Source of the DNA: Maratus speciosus
Lineage: Eukaryota; Arthropoda; Arachnida; Araneae; Salticidae
Assembly (NCBI GenBank): GCA_963932465.1
Contig: OZ010789.1
Span: 598,453,968-598,517,967, forward strand
Direction: 5' to 3'
DNA length: 64,000 nt
The notes under the pieces are model-generated. The model did no database searches. It was given only the letters and a program-made list of their open reading frames with translations, and was not told the origin of the DNA. Of the stretch, positions 45,481 through 57,282 are shown piece after piece. A program made the position numbers and the translations under genes. Position 1 is the first letter of the stretch; each line of letters begins with the position of its first letter.

Positions 45481-45874
45481 TGTTACTCATGTGACTGTCA
45501 GAGGAAATTTCCATAAATATTTCCAATTCTTTCAATACAAAATATATTTAGGATAAATTTTACTCAACCACATAAAAATACATGTTCTGTACTCTTATAA
45601 ACCATATGTAATTTGTAACAAAAAGTATTTTACTTGCTTAGATAATGAATGAAAATTTTGTTACTCTTGTGACCACAAAAAGGTGCAATTTTCAAAAATT
45701 GTGTTTGACGCAGAAATTCTGTGAATTATACGAGACTATAGAAATAGAGTTTACAGAATCTAGCAAAATAATTATATATTTTTTAAAAGTATTAATCATT
45801 GAACTCATCTGATAACACATGAATTAGTTACATTTGATATTGCAAAATGCTAAGTGTTACTCTTGTGACATTTT
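45481..45874 (+). promoter_or_regulatory. Left cluster of iterated TGTTACTCTTGTGACA sites
   Basis: Sites at 45481-45497 (TGTTACTCATGTGACTG), 45659-45674 and 45855-45874 (TGTTACTCTTGTGACATTTT). Repetition near both ends of X suggests protein-binding sites. That role is inferred. Confidence 0.5.
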
Positions 45875-46899
45875 GTACATAAGGGAATTTCCCCAAAAAT
45901 TCAGATTAAATACCAAACAAAATAAGTAAAATAAGTTTAAAAAATTACTTTTCCATAAAAAAAAACTTTTAATGATGGTTACATTTTAAAATAACATAAA
46001 AAATGTAAAAATATTCTAAAAATAATTAGAATTTGTAAAATCCTCTAGAATTTATCAACCTGAGAGTATTAATGTCAGCCACAATTTGATTCTTTTTTGC
46101 CAAATATTGTGGTCATCAGGTTCAAACTTGAGAATTCCTTATGCTTTAAATAGCTCTTTGCACTTTATTTGATAATTTTCGTTTACCACTTCAATTGTAA
46201 AACAACCAATCTTTAACTCATCATATTTCAAAATCACTCAGTATAACCACATAACAACTTCTCAGCTTCTGCTACTGAACAGAATAAATCATTGTCTTCA
46301 TTATCAATAATATCACTTGCAACTTCTCCTGTATCATTATTTACTTAATGAAACACATATTCATTGTACGAATGATGTTAGTGTATGATTTGTAGTAGTG
46401 TCATTTTTCATGGTTTTAACAAATTGTATTTGTTGAGAGCCCTTTGCTGTTGGTATTTTCTTGCAATGTAATGAAACATTATTGTTTTATTTCTTCATCT
46501 GATATATGGAATATGCTTGCTTTTTTTTTTCATGAACAATTTCGACAAAATAAGCAGTATTCCTTAAAATTGCTTTTATAGCACGCACTTCATTCCACAT
46601 ATATCATCATGCAACGGCACAAAATAAAACTACAGCATGTATGCCAGGAATATTTGAAAAAAAATATCCCATTTAAGTTAAATGTAAAAGAAGAGTGGTT
46701 ATATCACTCTTCACACAGGCATATTTGCATGGTTATATTTTTGTTTAAATTGGAAAACATAACCATCATATAAAAAAGCAAAACAGATATACTTTAGGAA
46801 AATGCATTCCCTTAAAGATGCTATGTTGAAATTTTACATACGAGAGCATTTACAGAAAATTGATTATGAGTTACATTGTCATACATAATAGCATAAGAT

Positions 46900-48000
46900 T
46901 TTACTATTTTGGGATCATACTAAATAATAGCTGGAAATACAGTCGCTTGTGCATTTGACCAGTATGCAGTATTTCGTACCAAAATTTCGTCTTGGCATAA
47001 AAACGTACAGTTTTCAGAAAATCCACTGGTATAACGATTCTTTGAGAAATGGTTATTCTTTTGGCATTATCAAAATAATCCTGTGTACAAGTTTGAAGGA
47101 ATGTGTGCACATAAATGGATTTAGTTGCTTTCGAAACCTTTGTAAACAATCAGAAATGGTTTCTTCAACAACTGTTACTTTTCAAAACGTTTATCAACGT
47201 TTTGAGAAAGTAACAGTTTTGACAAATGTTGATAAACGTTTTGTCAATAGTGAAACGTTTATCATTGCTGTGCTATTTACAATAACTTATAAGATATTCT
47301 GTATTATGAACTTCCTTTTCAAATAATACTTCGATGTTATCTTCAAAAATTAGATTTTCTGAATTCATACATTCTAATTATGATGTATCTCAACAGACAA
47401 AGTCATTGCATTTTTCACAGGAATATTTAATGCAGAAAATACACCAGTCAGTGCATTATGAATTGCTTGAATGTTTTCGCGACAACCACAAATGCAGATA
47501 TTCTGATGTATAATTTTCTATTGTTTTATGAAACTAGGCTTTAAAGGGGCAATGGAATTTCTAATTTTTTAATTTAGTAAAACTTCTTTAAACAAAAAAC
47601 TTATTCTCTTAGTAAACGTCACCTAGAATTGGTGAAATTATGTGACCTTTTTCACAGCTAACTAATGCACAATTAGCTGAAGAATGACCTCTTCTTAAAT
47701 CTTCATCGACATAAAATTCCCAAAGCTGTGGAGTTGGATTTTTTTACGTTACAGAACCTGAGGTTAGATAGTTCTCAACTTTTTCCTTTTCTTAATATTA
47801 TCTTTCTGTTGCTCGAGCTTTTGCTGACTCTAAGACTTTACTTCTTTTTATCATAATACATTTTGCTTTGTTTTTTACTCACATCAACATATTCAATTTC
47901 ATTCTTATTTTTTCTCTATATTTTCGGCGCTTAGCTAAATATTTCTTGCTCTTTAAAACAATGTCATATATAAGAAACAATATTAAAATATTTCCTTTAA
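46900..48000 (-). pseudogene. Decayed protein gene of transposon X
   Basis: Minus-strand pieces include ICICGCRENIQAIHNALTGV, then FSALNIPVKN (about 47500-47410), and further on TKVSKATKSIYVHTFLQTCT with QDYFDNAKRI (ending near 47050). Upstream (about 47960-47800) are basic runs. There are many stops and frameshifts. A basic N-terminus followed by a C-x-C-x3-ENI-like motif resembles a transposon-encoded protein type common in arthropod and cnidarian genomes, in which a C-x-C-K-x-HENI block follows a K/R-rich region. That comparison is from memory. Transposon Y encodes a similar basic region. Confidence 0.45.
47173..47242. repeat. Dense overlapping palindromes inside X
   Basis: TGTTACTTTTCAAAACG pairs with CGTTTTGAGAAAGTAACA (47173-47215). 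AAAACGTTTATCAAC pairs with GTTGATAAACGTTTT (47184-47198 with 47228-47242). AAACGTTTATC recurs again at about 47264. Two alternative hairpins therefore compete for the same bases. Confidence 0.7.
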
Positions 48001-48428
48001 AATATACTATCAGAATTCTTTACATAAGAGTTACTATAAGAGTCTATGTATGTCATACAGCAGAATTTAGTAAACGAAGCTTCACAAAGCCTATAAAATA
48101 TCTTATCAAAGACCATGTGCTTAAAAACCAAAAGAAAGAACACAAAAATGACACGAGTTGAGTTGTTTAAATCTATCTTTAATTACTTGTCATTATTATT
48201 TTTTAATCTTAAGTAATAACAAAAAATGAATAAAAATAAATCCATCCATTAAAAAAAACACTAATAAAGAAACTTTATCTTCCTTAAAATTTACAAAATA
48301 ATCTTAATTTTATGGCTAAAGCTATTTCAAGAACTGTTCTCATAACGGAAAAAACAACTAAACTTTAAGCATTCTGTTTGTTTTTGTTGTAATGCAGTTT
48401 TATATCAAACTATGGACAAAAGTATTAT

Positions 48429-48628
48429 GTGTTACTTTTGTGACACAGACGTTTGTTACTCTTGTGACAATACCCCAGAGCTTATTCCGTCTATAGCGTA
48501 ACCAAAATATTTAATGTAAAATCTTTCATATACCTGGAAACGAGAGAGTTAGGAGTTTTGGGTAAAAAATTTAAGTTATTTTATAAAATTAAAACTTTAA
48601 GATGTTTTCTGTTACTCTTGTGACATTT
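48429..48628 (+). promoter_or_regulatory. Right cluster of iterated TGTTACTCTTGTGACA sites
   Basis: Sites at 48429-48444 (TGTTACTTTTGTGACA), 48454-48469 and 48610-48628, in the same orientation as the left cluster. Confidence 0.5.
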
Positions 48629-49012
48629 AATTATCAACTAATAAATAAAGTTAAAATTGCATTTAATACCGTAGATGAAACCTTTTAACTATGTAGATCT
48701 AACAGATATAATTTTATTTTGTTATTTTCAATCCATAATAATTTAATTTAATGAACAGAAGTAAAAAAAAACTATCCAACTCAATAAGTTGATTTTTATG
48801 CTCAACTGTAAATGAATTTTAATACTGTCAGATTCCATCCCAGTTTCGGTGTAGACTTATTCTCATGAAATTAAACCTTATATACTGCTTTAGCTTTAAA
48901 TTGGTGTATCACACTAATATTTCTGTTTAAAATAAATTTTTTAGCAAAAAAAATGTTTCTGTCATGGACGTTCCCATATGTTAAATAGAGAACGCACTCT
49001 TTTGACAATTGC

Positions 49013-49650
49013 TATAGTGAGATGTTTTCTGCATACTTTTGAACTTTAATTAAAATTATGTTGTAGACACATAAAATAAAATTCGCAATCCATGATTTGT
49101 TTTTTTTCAATGGGAAAAGTTTGTAGATTAGTTGATGGTTATAACGACCTAATATTTGCGCGAGTGATGTAGACACATAACATAAAACCTGTAATAAATG
49201 ATTTGTTTTTTTGCATGGCAGTTTTTGTTTCTTGGTGTTTTACAGTGGTATATTTGCGAGAGGGATATGAAAACATACAGTAAAATCTCTAATCCACGAT
49301 TTGGTCCTTTGAATGCCAAACGTTGGTTGGTTCATTGACTGGTATTTTCTTACGGCGGATTATCTGCGCGAATGATATAGACACATGAAATATAACATAT
49401 AATTCATGATATAGAATTTTTGCATGGGAAATGTTGGTTGATTGGTTGGATTTTTTCACCCCGATTATTTGCGTGAGGGATATAGACACTTAAAGTAAAA
49501 TCCATAATCCATGGTTTGGTTTTTGAATGGAAATTGTTGGTTGGTGTTTATCACAGCCGATTTTCAGCGAGAGGGTTGTTGACGCATAACGCAAAAGTTG
49601 TAATCCATTATTTGGATTTTTTACGAGGGAAATATTAGTTGATTTGTTCA
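49013..49650 (+). repeat. Minisatellite, about 6 units of 100-110 bp
   Basis: TTGCGCGAGTGATGTAGACA (49156) and variants at about 49253, 49364, 49468 and 49565 define units. Each also has TAATCCATGATTTGG- and GTTGGTTG-like phrases. Units are strongly diverged. Confidence 0.75.
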
Positions 49651-50569
49651 AAAATGATCAGAAAAATAAATATGCGAATACTTAGGTTAAATATTTTGAG
49701 AAAAACAAATAATGAACAGTTATTATGAACATAGCGGAAATAAAATAATATATTTGAAAATAATTTGCAATATAATTTGAAATGTAAAATAAAAAAAATA
49801 ATAATATTATATATATTATTATGCTATACCTGTATGCTAAAACGGTAGAGTAAGTAGTAATATACTCAATCCACTTAGTGACTTTTTACTTTTATATGCA
49901 CTCTTTTTTTATGAAATAGAAAATTCTTCTATAATATTTAATTTATACCTTTTATTTGTTCATTTATCATATTGAGAAAACTTACTTTTCATAAAAACTG
50001 CGACTTAGTCTCCATTTTTAAGACTTTTTTTAATCAGTACTTGAAAAAAAAATCAGTACATTTCTTGCAACTTTTAAATAGATATCATTAATCATTTCAT
50101 CCATTAACATTTAATCGAGAAAAGTTTCAGGTGCAAAAGTGAAATTACACAACGAAATGCTGTTCTTTTAAATTTAAATTAAACGTATGAGATGTAACTA
50201 ATACATTACATTTTCAATTTATTCGGTATTCAATCAGCAAAATCTTTCTGCTTGGTAAGAAAAATCAAACACAAAACGAAGTATCATTAATTGATTTGAA
50301 TTTTTTTTCCCTCTGAGTCTTTCTATTGATTTTATGATTAACGTCTTTCTTTGCAGCAAATGATTGTATACTTTAACTTGGGAAATATGTAATTTTAAAA
50401 ATGACAGATTATGAGTTTCAACTTTATTTTCTTTAATTTTGAGCAACATGCACTTTTTTAGCTGTAAATTCTGACATTTGTCGACTTTTTTTTTTCTTTA
50501 TTAGCTGAAAAACACTTAATGATTATAATGAAGGGAACGAATATATTTTCCAACTGGATTAAATCATAT

Positions 50570-50660
50570 TCAAGTACGCCAAGTATCCAGGTTCGATTCC
50601 TGATCTGGACATTTTTCGCTCTGTTGGAATAAACTTCAACTGTGCTACTCCAGACTTGAA
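50570..50660 (+). mobile_element. tRNA-derived SINE fragment
   Basis: The B-box GGTTCGATTCC (50590-50600) is followed by TGATCTGGACATTTTTCGCT and CTGTTGG, as in the SINE at 38191-38362. The A-box half is not recognisable. Confidence 0.5.
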
Positions 50661-52080
50661 TATAACACTTAATGATATTTGATTTTTTTTTTAATTTGAT
50701 TGCTTTTCTTATAGCCTGCTCCCATTAAATAAACTAAACACACAATAGCTTTAGTACCTAGGATATAACGTTAATCCTTTTCTAAAACATAAATTAATTT
50801 AAAAGAACCGACATTAAACTTAAGTGTTTCATAGATGACGTTAGCTGTTCCGTAATCGACTATTCTCAGGCCTATCCTTTTTATAAAGGTATAAATTGCC
50901 TTTCGATAATCAATTTCCGCGCTCTCTCTTTTCTGCTCCTTTCTTTAAAGTTATCGTTATGATTTTAATACGTTTGAGTTTAAGTTACAGTAAGATATTT
51001 AGTTTGAGTTTTACGATGTTTTTAGAAAACGGTTTTAGTTATGATTTAAATTTAAGCTATTTTGAAAAGCTCCAGGTGTATTGAAGTTTAATCCTGTTTT
51101 AACCAAAGTTATTTTTAATGATTTTCTTAGCTTTTTTTTACACGAAGTTAGCTCTGAATACTTTTCAACTTAAAGCTGTATTTTTTAATGAAGTATACAT
51201 TGAATGAAATAGAATATAAATAAAGAACTCTCGTCAACAATATTTGACTTTTCTATGGTTTATGAAGATTCAACACACAATTTTATTGCAGGTATCTTCC
51301 ACAGCACGATCATAGTTTCTCTGCTGATATCAGCATAAGTGTATATCAGACCTGCATTGATGCAGGCTAAGAAGATTAACAGATTTTCAAGTGCATTTTA
51401 AAAAACGTTTGGCAGCTAATTTATTATAGATGGTAATTTGTAATTGTATAACAATGATGAAAAGTTAAAATACCTATTTCATTTTCGTTTTTTAGTAGCA
51501 AACTTTCAACACTTTCATTTTGGCTATTATACTTGCTACAAATATGAATGCAACGAATTAAATGGAAAAAGTATACTTTCGAAGCTGTCGCGATCTTTCG
51601 ACGTATTAAATGCAACAGATATTTTCCCATTATCGATCTTCCGTAATTGAGCGAAGGTATGCCTGATTACGCCTTGCTCACTTTTTTTTTCGCAAAGTAG
51701 CTATCGTCAATGACTAGATGAGCAGGAAAATAACAATATTTAAGTACGGATCTGATTTATTTGTGCCATTGTGCATTTAATCATATATGTATATCATTTA
51801 TGTTTTAGTGCCTTTTTAAAAATCAAAATGTGTTGTTAATTCGATTTAATACTTTACCATAAGTATTATTGTTTCAGTGCAGTCCACTTTATTAAGGAAT
51901 GTGATTATTGTGCAAAGTTCATTTTTTATCGTTTGTGAAACTTTTAAGAATATCTATCAAATGTATGCATTTAAAACACTATTAAATATATTTTAATCAC
52001 CTATTTAATTACTTAGGTCTTCTGTAAAAATCAAAACAACTGAAAGCAAAAAATTAACTATAAGTTATATACAATAAAAT
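50660..52080. other. AT-rich stretch, nothing recognised
   Basis: No supported gene. Two overlapping open frames on opposite strands at 51424-51650 look like chance. Confidence 0.5.
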
Positions 52081-52086
52081 GTGGGT

Positions 52087-52427
52087 AAATATGAACAGTT
52101 TTCAAATTAATGCGTAAAAAACAAGTATAAAATAGTTTTATACTTTGAATAAAAAGTAATTTCTTTTTAGATAAAACGCGACGTTCCATGAAAATGAGAA
52201 ACTCTTTCGTGACATAATACCGAAACTGGTATTTCAACAGTTTTCAAACATAATACGTAAAACTAGTATAAAATATGTTTATACTTTACATAAAACTAAT
52301 GTATATTTAAATAAAACACAACGTTCCATGAAAATGTAAAACTCTTTCGTGACATAATACCGAAACAGGTATATGAACACTTTTCACACTTGCGTAAAAA
52401 ACAGTATAAAGTATTTTCATACTTTAC
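52087..52427 (+). repeat. 141-bp tandem array, left part
   Basis: ACGTTCCATGAAAATG recurs at 52181 and 52321. Each unit has AACTCTTTCGTGACATAATA and CAAATTAATGCGTAAAA. The array stops at ACTTTAC, where Z copy 2 begins, and resumes at 57283. Confidence 0.85.
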
Positions 52428-53432
52428 TAGAGGGCCCCCTGCAAGATACGCTCGCCAACCACCCGTTCAGACACCGCAGAATTTAAAAACACGCTAATCT
52501 GATCGGTTTTAAAAATATTACAGGAGATTGAATTACACTGAAAAAGCTGTGCAGATCTCCCGGTAAACGGGTTTCCATTCAATTCCCTTTGATTGTAAAA
52601 ATGTAAGGCCGAACCAGTTGCTTTCAAGACATCCAGTGGTTGTTTTCGTATTTGATTAAAGAAGATCAGTTAAACATTTGAAAAGAAGCTAAAATAAAAT
52701 GAATTAAGTGTACAGAGTCTCTGTCTCCCGATATTTTAAAACAATTTCTTTAACCATAGCCTAAGTCATCTGACTATCATCAACAGTTCCGGGGGACCAC
52801 ATCGCTTTTTATATTCCATGTGTCATTTTGGTACTTTAATGTTAGCCAGTCAAAGGTGATAAGTCGCCAAATATTATTCTATCGCCATCATTTCATCTAT
52901 ATTATAATAGCCCCAGTCATCTAACTACCATAAATAAATACTGTCTGATCCCTTTGCTTGTCATATGAAAATTTGACCCAGATATCATATACGGCCCGAT
53001 ATTGGCGCGATTTTTCTCGGACACCAATCTGGGGAAAACTTCAACAGCATAAACAGCAACATCTGGCTTATCATATCAAGCAAAATAACGATACTTTGGC
53101 GACAGTTAAGTACCCGTTGCATATATGACATTGGCGTCAGAAAAAAATCGCGCCAATATGGGGCCGTATATGACATCTGCGCGAAAGTTTTCCATTTGGA
53201 ATAAAAAATCAAATTTTTATTTCGAATAAAACAACATAAAAGTTGCCATGGTCGCAAAGAATTCTTGTCCGGGTTCAGATCTCGCCAATAGCTCTTTTTC
53301 AACTTGCCAGTTAGCATTTTTTATTTTTCGAGTGGCAAACAAAAACATTGCTTTGGAGATGAAATTAAATGTCATGGTTTGTTGCATTATTTAACATTTG
53401 GCCAGAAATTATATACACACCGGGTTTGGCGT

Positions 53433-53434
<2 letters not shown>

Positions 53435-53466
<32 letters not shown>
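53435..53466. repeat. Poly-T tract (32 bp)
   Basis: A pure T run in Z copy 2. The homologous place in copy 1 (about 2930) is a shorter T-rich stretch, so it expanded after the copies split. Confidence 0.9.
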
Positions 53467-53472
<6 letters not shown>

Positions 53473-53520
53473 AATGTGACGAAAACACCGTTTTCAAATA
53501 CCAGTTACATATGTATTTTT

Positions 53521-53786
53521 GGTACAACTTAGTTATTCCGTCGACCAAAAATCTATCACCAAACTATAAGATTAAATGCCAATAATGGTTGATCGTAAAT
53601 GTCACATTCACTTGACTTTAAGCAAGTTACGCGTATTTACATCATCAAGTGATTTTTATTTCGACGTTTTATTTGTATATTTATTAATGTTATACTATTT
53701 TATTTGTTCTTTCGTTATTTAAAATAAAAATTACGTCAATTTGTATAATTTGGCGAAATTGGTCGACGGAATAACTAAGTAGTACC
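53521..53786. mobile_element. MITE with GGTACTACTTAGTTAT ends, copy 2
   Basis: It begins GGTACAACTTAGTTATTCCG and ends GACGGAATAACTAAGTAGTA, then CC. It lies at the same position in Z as copy 1, so it was either inserted before Z spread or is part of Z. Confidence 0.75.
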
Positions 53787-54448
53787 ATATTTTTAAATTA
53801 TTTTCTATTATTTTTAAAAGAAGATAACAAAAATATTATTAATAACTATAGAGCAAAACAATTTATATAATTTTAAAAAAGAAAATAAAGTTAATAAACA
53901 TTTATTATTAAATAAATAACAATAGCCAATTTACCATGTCAATCAAAAAAATGCCATTTTGGCGTCAATTAGGTACCCCGGTGCGTATATGACATCTGTG
54001 CGTAATATTTTCCTTTTTGTTTTGTTTAAAAAAGAAAGAAGTGAAAGCCATCAATTTTAAATGTTTCAGTTTAAATGAAAGTTTTGTATTTTAAATGAAA
54101 TTAATGAAATACAAAAAAAAATGTGACGGGAAAAATGTTTGGCGATTTATCACCTGCGTCCCGCTAACATAAAAATACCAAGTTCTTGATTTCTCTATCA
54201 GAATCTTTCGACTTGGCGAAAGATTGCTCAAGTAAATTGAATTATGAATAAAAGTAACATGATACATTTGGCTAGTTCTGAAATTAAGTGGAAATTTCAC
54301 TTTGGTAATTTGTAAAAAATAAAAGTTCAAATTGTAGCGTTTAAGTTGTGTTTCCAACATTTGCTTAAGGTTTTTGAGATAAATAAATCATGATGAGGTC
54401 AAGGTTAATTTTTTAAAATTTAAAATTAAATTTCATTTTTCATATAAG

Positions 54449-54480
54449 CATGGAGGTGACACATTATTCCATGGAGGTGT
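54449..54480 (+). promoter_or_regulatory. Left CATGGAGGTGACAT sites of transposon Y
   Basis: Two sites: CATGGAGGTGACA (54449-54461) and CATGGAGGTGT (54470-54480). They are inferred binding sites, 180-210 bp inside the left end. Confidence 0.5.
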
Positions 54481-54899
54481 AAAACCTTTAATAGTAATGA
54501 TGAATATATGTTATATTGTCCATTTACTAAATTAGAAAACATTTATGGTTGCGATATTAGGTTGTTTTATTGTTTATGAGGTTTATATGTTATTTCAATG
54601 AAATACAGAAAGTCAGATAACACATCAAAACAAAAACTGGAACAATACAGGTAAAGATCACTACTCTTGAATAACATGTTAAAAAGGAACAAAGCTTTTA
54701 AATTTTTTTATTAAATAATATTGCAGTTTTGAGGGATTAAATCAAATATATATTGTAACCGATTGATTAATTTCGGCTGTTTCAACCACACAAATTTATT
54801 TTTCATACCTTCTCGCTCTTTACTGAAAACAAATTTGTTCTTGGATCCCGAACATCTTTGCATAAATTTAACTTCTACCTAATCTTCAACTGAGGCCAC

Positions 54900-56530
54900 A
54901 TTTGATAAATACAGATTAACAGGACGTAATTGAAATTCTGGGCATGCTGCCGTACTTCTTTATTATTTTTTCAGAAAGGACAAGTCCAAAGGCTTTCTTT
55001 GATTTCTCGTTTTTTTTCCAAATTTTTTCTCGATTTGAGTGGAACTGAATTGCAGGAATTTTTGGACTGTAGGAGAAAAATTTTCAACTTTCAACACTTT
55101 CTGTACCTTCTCTTTTGGACTATTCAATTTTTTTTCTTTTACTTATGATGCGCCAATATCTTTTCTTATAATAATCTTTTTCTCTTTTATATTTCAACTT
55201 TTCATAACACTTTAAACTCTTTTTCAAGCAATTTTATTCTTTTAGTATGCCTTTGTTTTGTTTCTGTTAACAATTTTTCGACCACTTTTTACCCGACTGG
55301 TAGTTGCTCTTCCTAGCATATCTTTAACATTTGCAATAGGAATGTTTATAATTTCTGAATTATCACCTGCTTTAGGTGTAGTAGAATTTAAAAGAACTTG
55401 CTGTAATTTTTTTTTCTTTCTTCTCTCGAATTTTCCTTGTTTTTTTGTACTCAATTCTTTCTTCGTGTATGCTTCTGTCGTTCACTCAATTGAGAAATAG
55501 CTTTTATTTTTTCTTCGTTTTTTCTTCTGGCAATACCTTTTGCATTCTTTTTCTTACATTCTTCATACAATTCTGGATTTTCTTAAATTTTATGACATCT
55601 TTTCTGCTCTGCTTCTCGTCCGAGTTTTCTTTTCTTCTCTACAGAAATCTACTTGCTTTTTCTCAAGCCATGATAACTAAAAAATATTTTAAAATATTAA
55701 TGTGCAATTAGATAAAAATAAGTAGATTAATAGATAAATAGAATATACAGTACTTTAAATATATGACTGCAGACTGTTCTAGTGTGGCCATATTAATTAA
55801 ATATATTCAATATTAAACAAATATTTTGTTTTACTTTAATTTATCAAATTGGCTAGCACAGAAAACCTGAAAATTTAAATTTAGTTCTATTTTTATTATT
55901 ATTTTTTTTTAAGTTTAGGAGATCAGGAAAGTCAATAAGAGGCTTTAAATTAAAGTTTAATTAAATCTAAAATTTAGCTTGTGTTGAAAGAAATACTGAA
56001 AGACATTAATAAATCAAAATTATACAAAATTAAATATTTTGGAATTAAAAATTTTCAGTTTCAAAAAATATTTTTATTAATATAAATTTGTCCCTAAAAT
56101 AAAAATATAGGTTCAATAATTAAAAATACACTTTAAGCACCCTTAAAATATTGTTTACATAAATAAATGTCACATCCGTGGGACAATGTCACCTCCATGA
56201 TACAACAATGGCATGGAGGTGACATCCATGGAGGTGACATTTCTGAGATTAGGCCTAATATTTTCTAAACTATGCAAAACATTAACATAATGCTACTTGG
56301 ATACAAAATTAAATAAAGCAATTTAAAGTTACTTATCAACAAAATTCTGCTATTTTTAAAACTGACAAAATTAATGAGACCATGGAGTTAACATCCAATT
56401 AAAGTACACTGTGGTAATTAAAAGTTTTTAATTAAAACTAGATGAAGTAACAACTTACCATGATTTAGAAATATTCCATCCAATAAGCAGCTGCATGTAG
56501 TTAATTTCTAATCCAAGTTCTAGATTACGC
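54900..56530 (-). pseudogene. Decayed two-exon gene of transposon Y
   Basis: On the minus strand a leader exon ends at ATG (56461-56459), followed at once by the donor GTAAGT. A T-rich acceptor (TATTTTTTAG) precedes 55676. Joining them gives MLSWLEKKQVDF, then a strongly basic region with frameshifts (KKNAKGIARRKNEEK; LSERQKHTRRK). The longest piece, ending at 55242, contains NVKDMLGRATTSRVKSGRKI. Later pieces near 55050 read FSPTVQKFL. The K/R-rich start followed by an LG-x-A-x-RVK block resembles the transposon protein type proposed for X. Stops show it is dead. The C-terminal catalytic part appears to be missing. Confidence 0.45.
56169..56242. promoter_or_regulatory. Central-right CATGGAGGTGACAT cluster of transposon Y
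   Basis: Sites at 56185-56200 (reverse, AATGTCACCTCCATGA), 56212-56225 and 56227-56242 (both forward, back to back). A related TGTCACATCC lies at 56169. Confidence 0.55.
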
Positions 56531-56747
56531 TGCCATCTAGTAGATTTTTATGTAACTATAACTGATATATCATGAATGCAGCTATAATTCTGGGGACCGA
56601 CGTGTTTTGGCCTGTATTTTTTTTTTTTTTTTCAAAATTTTCTTTTAAAAATTAAGTAAATTATATCCGTTTTTTAAATTAATATGTTTTATGCGGTTCT
56701 TTTCGTTTATCTTATGGGATACATTCATGTTGTAAAGTAAAAACAGG

Positions 56748-56778
56748 CATGGAGGGACATACCATGGAGGTGACATTT
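56748..56778 (+). promoter_or_regulatory. Right-end CATGGAGGTGACAT sites of transposon Y
   Basis: CATGGAGGGACAT (56748-56760) and CATGGAGGTGACATTT (56763-56778), about 175-205 bp inside the right end, mirroring the distance of the left pair. Confidence 0.5.
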
Positions 56779-57282
56779 AATATGATTTTAAATTTTTTAA
56801 ATAGTTTTGAATTTCACATTTATTCTAAAGTATTTTTTAATTCAAGTTTTAGATGTGTCTTCATAGTTTATGTATTTAGTTGGACAATTATTTGCATAAA
56901 AGTACAAAAAAATTGAATGGGACTCAAATTTCCACTTAATTTCAGAACTACCCATTTCTTTTTTAAAGCATTAAAAAATATATCTGTTACAATTAAAATT
57001 TGAGTTGCCATCATTAGAGAAAACTATTTAAAATTAGAAAAAAAAATTAATATCTCGAAAACTAAGACAAATTTAAAAATTCTAATAGCAGTTTTGAAAT
57101 CTGCGGATCAATACGGATGTTTGGTGTTAATTTTATCGCAAAGTATTCCATATTTTAGGAGAAATCGCCATGAAACATAATGAGTCGTTTGATAGAATCG
57201 TTTCAATTCAGTCGTTTCATAATATTCGTTTCATAAATACGTTTCATTAGGATTTTATATATATAGCGTAGATATAGGGCAG

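Larger units (their letters stand above)
45464..48981 (-). mobile_element. Transposon X (about 3.5 kb) with iterated TGTTACTCTTGTGACA sites
   Basis: The ends TATATGGGAACGTCAAT (45464-45480) and ATGGACGTTCCCATATG (48964-48980) are inverted repeats. Three copies of TGTTACTCTTGTGACA or close variants lie within 410 bp of the left end, and three within 560 bp of the right end, all in the same orientation. A decayed minus-strand coding region lies between the clusters. The layout suggests a cut-and-paste transposon whose protein binds the iterated sites. The superfamily is not assigned. No clear target-site duplication was found. See also transposon Y. Confidence 0.6.
54270..56953 (-). mobile_element. 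Transposon Y (2.7 kb) with iterated CATGGAGGTGACAT sites
   Basis: The inverted ends are GGCTAGTTCTGAAATTAAGT, then GGAAATTT, and AAATTTCCACTTAATTTCAG, then AACTACCC. ATTT flanks both sides (54266-54269 and 56954-56957), a likely 4-bp target duplication. The element interrupts Z copy 2, while Z copy 1 lacks it. CATGGAGGTGACAT and variants lie near both ends (54449, 54470, 56212, 56227, 56748, 56763, and reversed at 56185). A decayed minus-strand gene lies between. The superfamily is not assigned. Confidence 0.75.
52428..57282 (+). mobile_element. Family Z element, copy 2 (with transposon Y inside)
   Basis: It begins TAGAGGGCCCCCTGCAAG and ends near TTATATATATAGCGTAGATA / TAGGGCAG. The flanking tandem array is continuous across it (ACTTTAC | ACATAAGAAATAATTTC), so this is an insertion, possibly with a 2-bp AC duplication. 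Minus Y it is about 2.2 kb and collinear with copy 1. An inverted pair near 52981-53020 and 53141-53183 contains ATTGGCGCGATTTTT and its complement. GTATATGACATCTG words recur at 53167 and 53987. Confidence 0.75.

Noticed and set aside
46949..47326. 125-codon plus-strand open frame
   Set aside because: It is antisense to the recognisable minus-strand remnant of transposon X and carries palindromic repeats.
52985..53317. 110-codon minus-strand open frame in Z copy 2
   Set aside because: It overlaps inverted repeats, and the equivalent frame in copy 1 differs by indels. No protein family.
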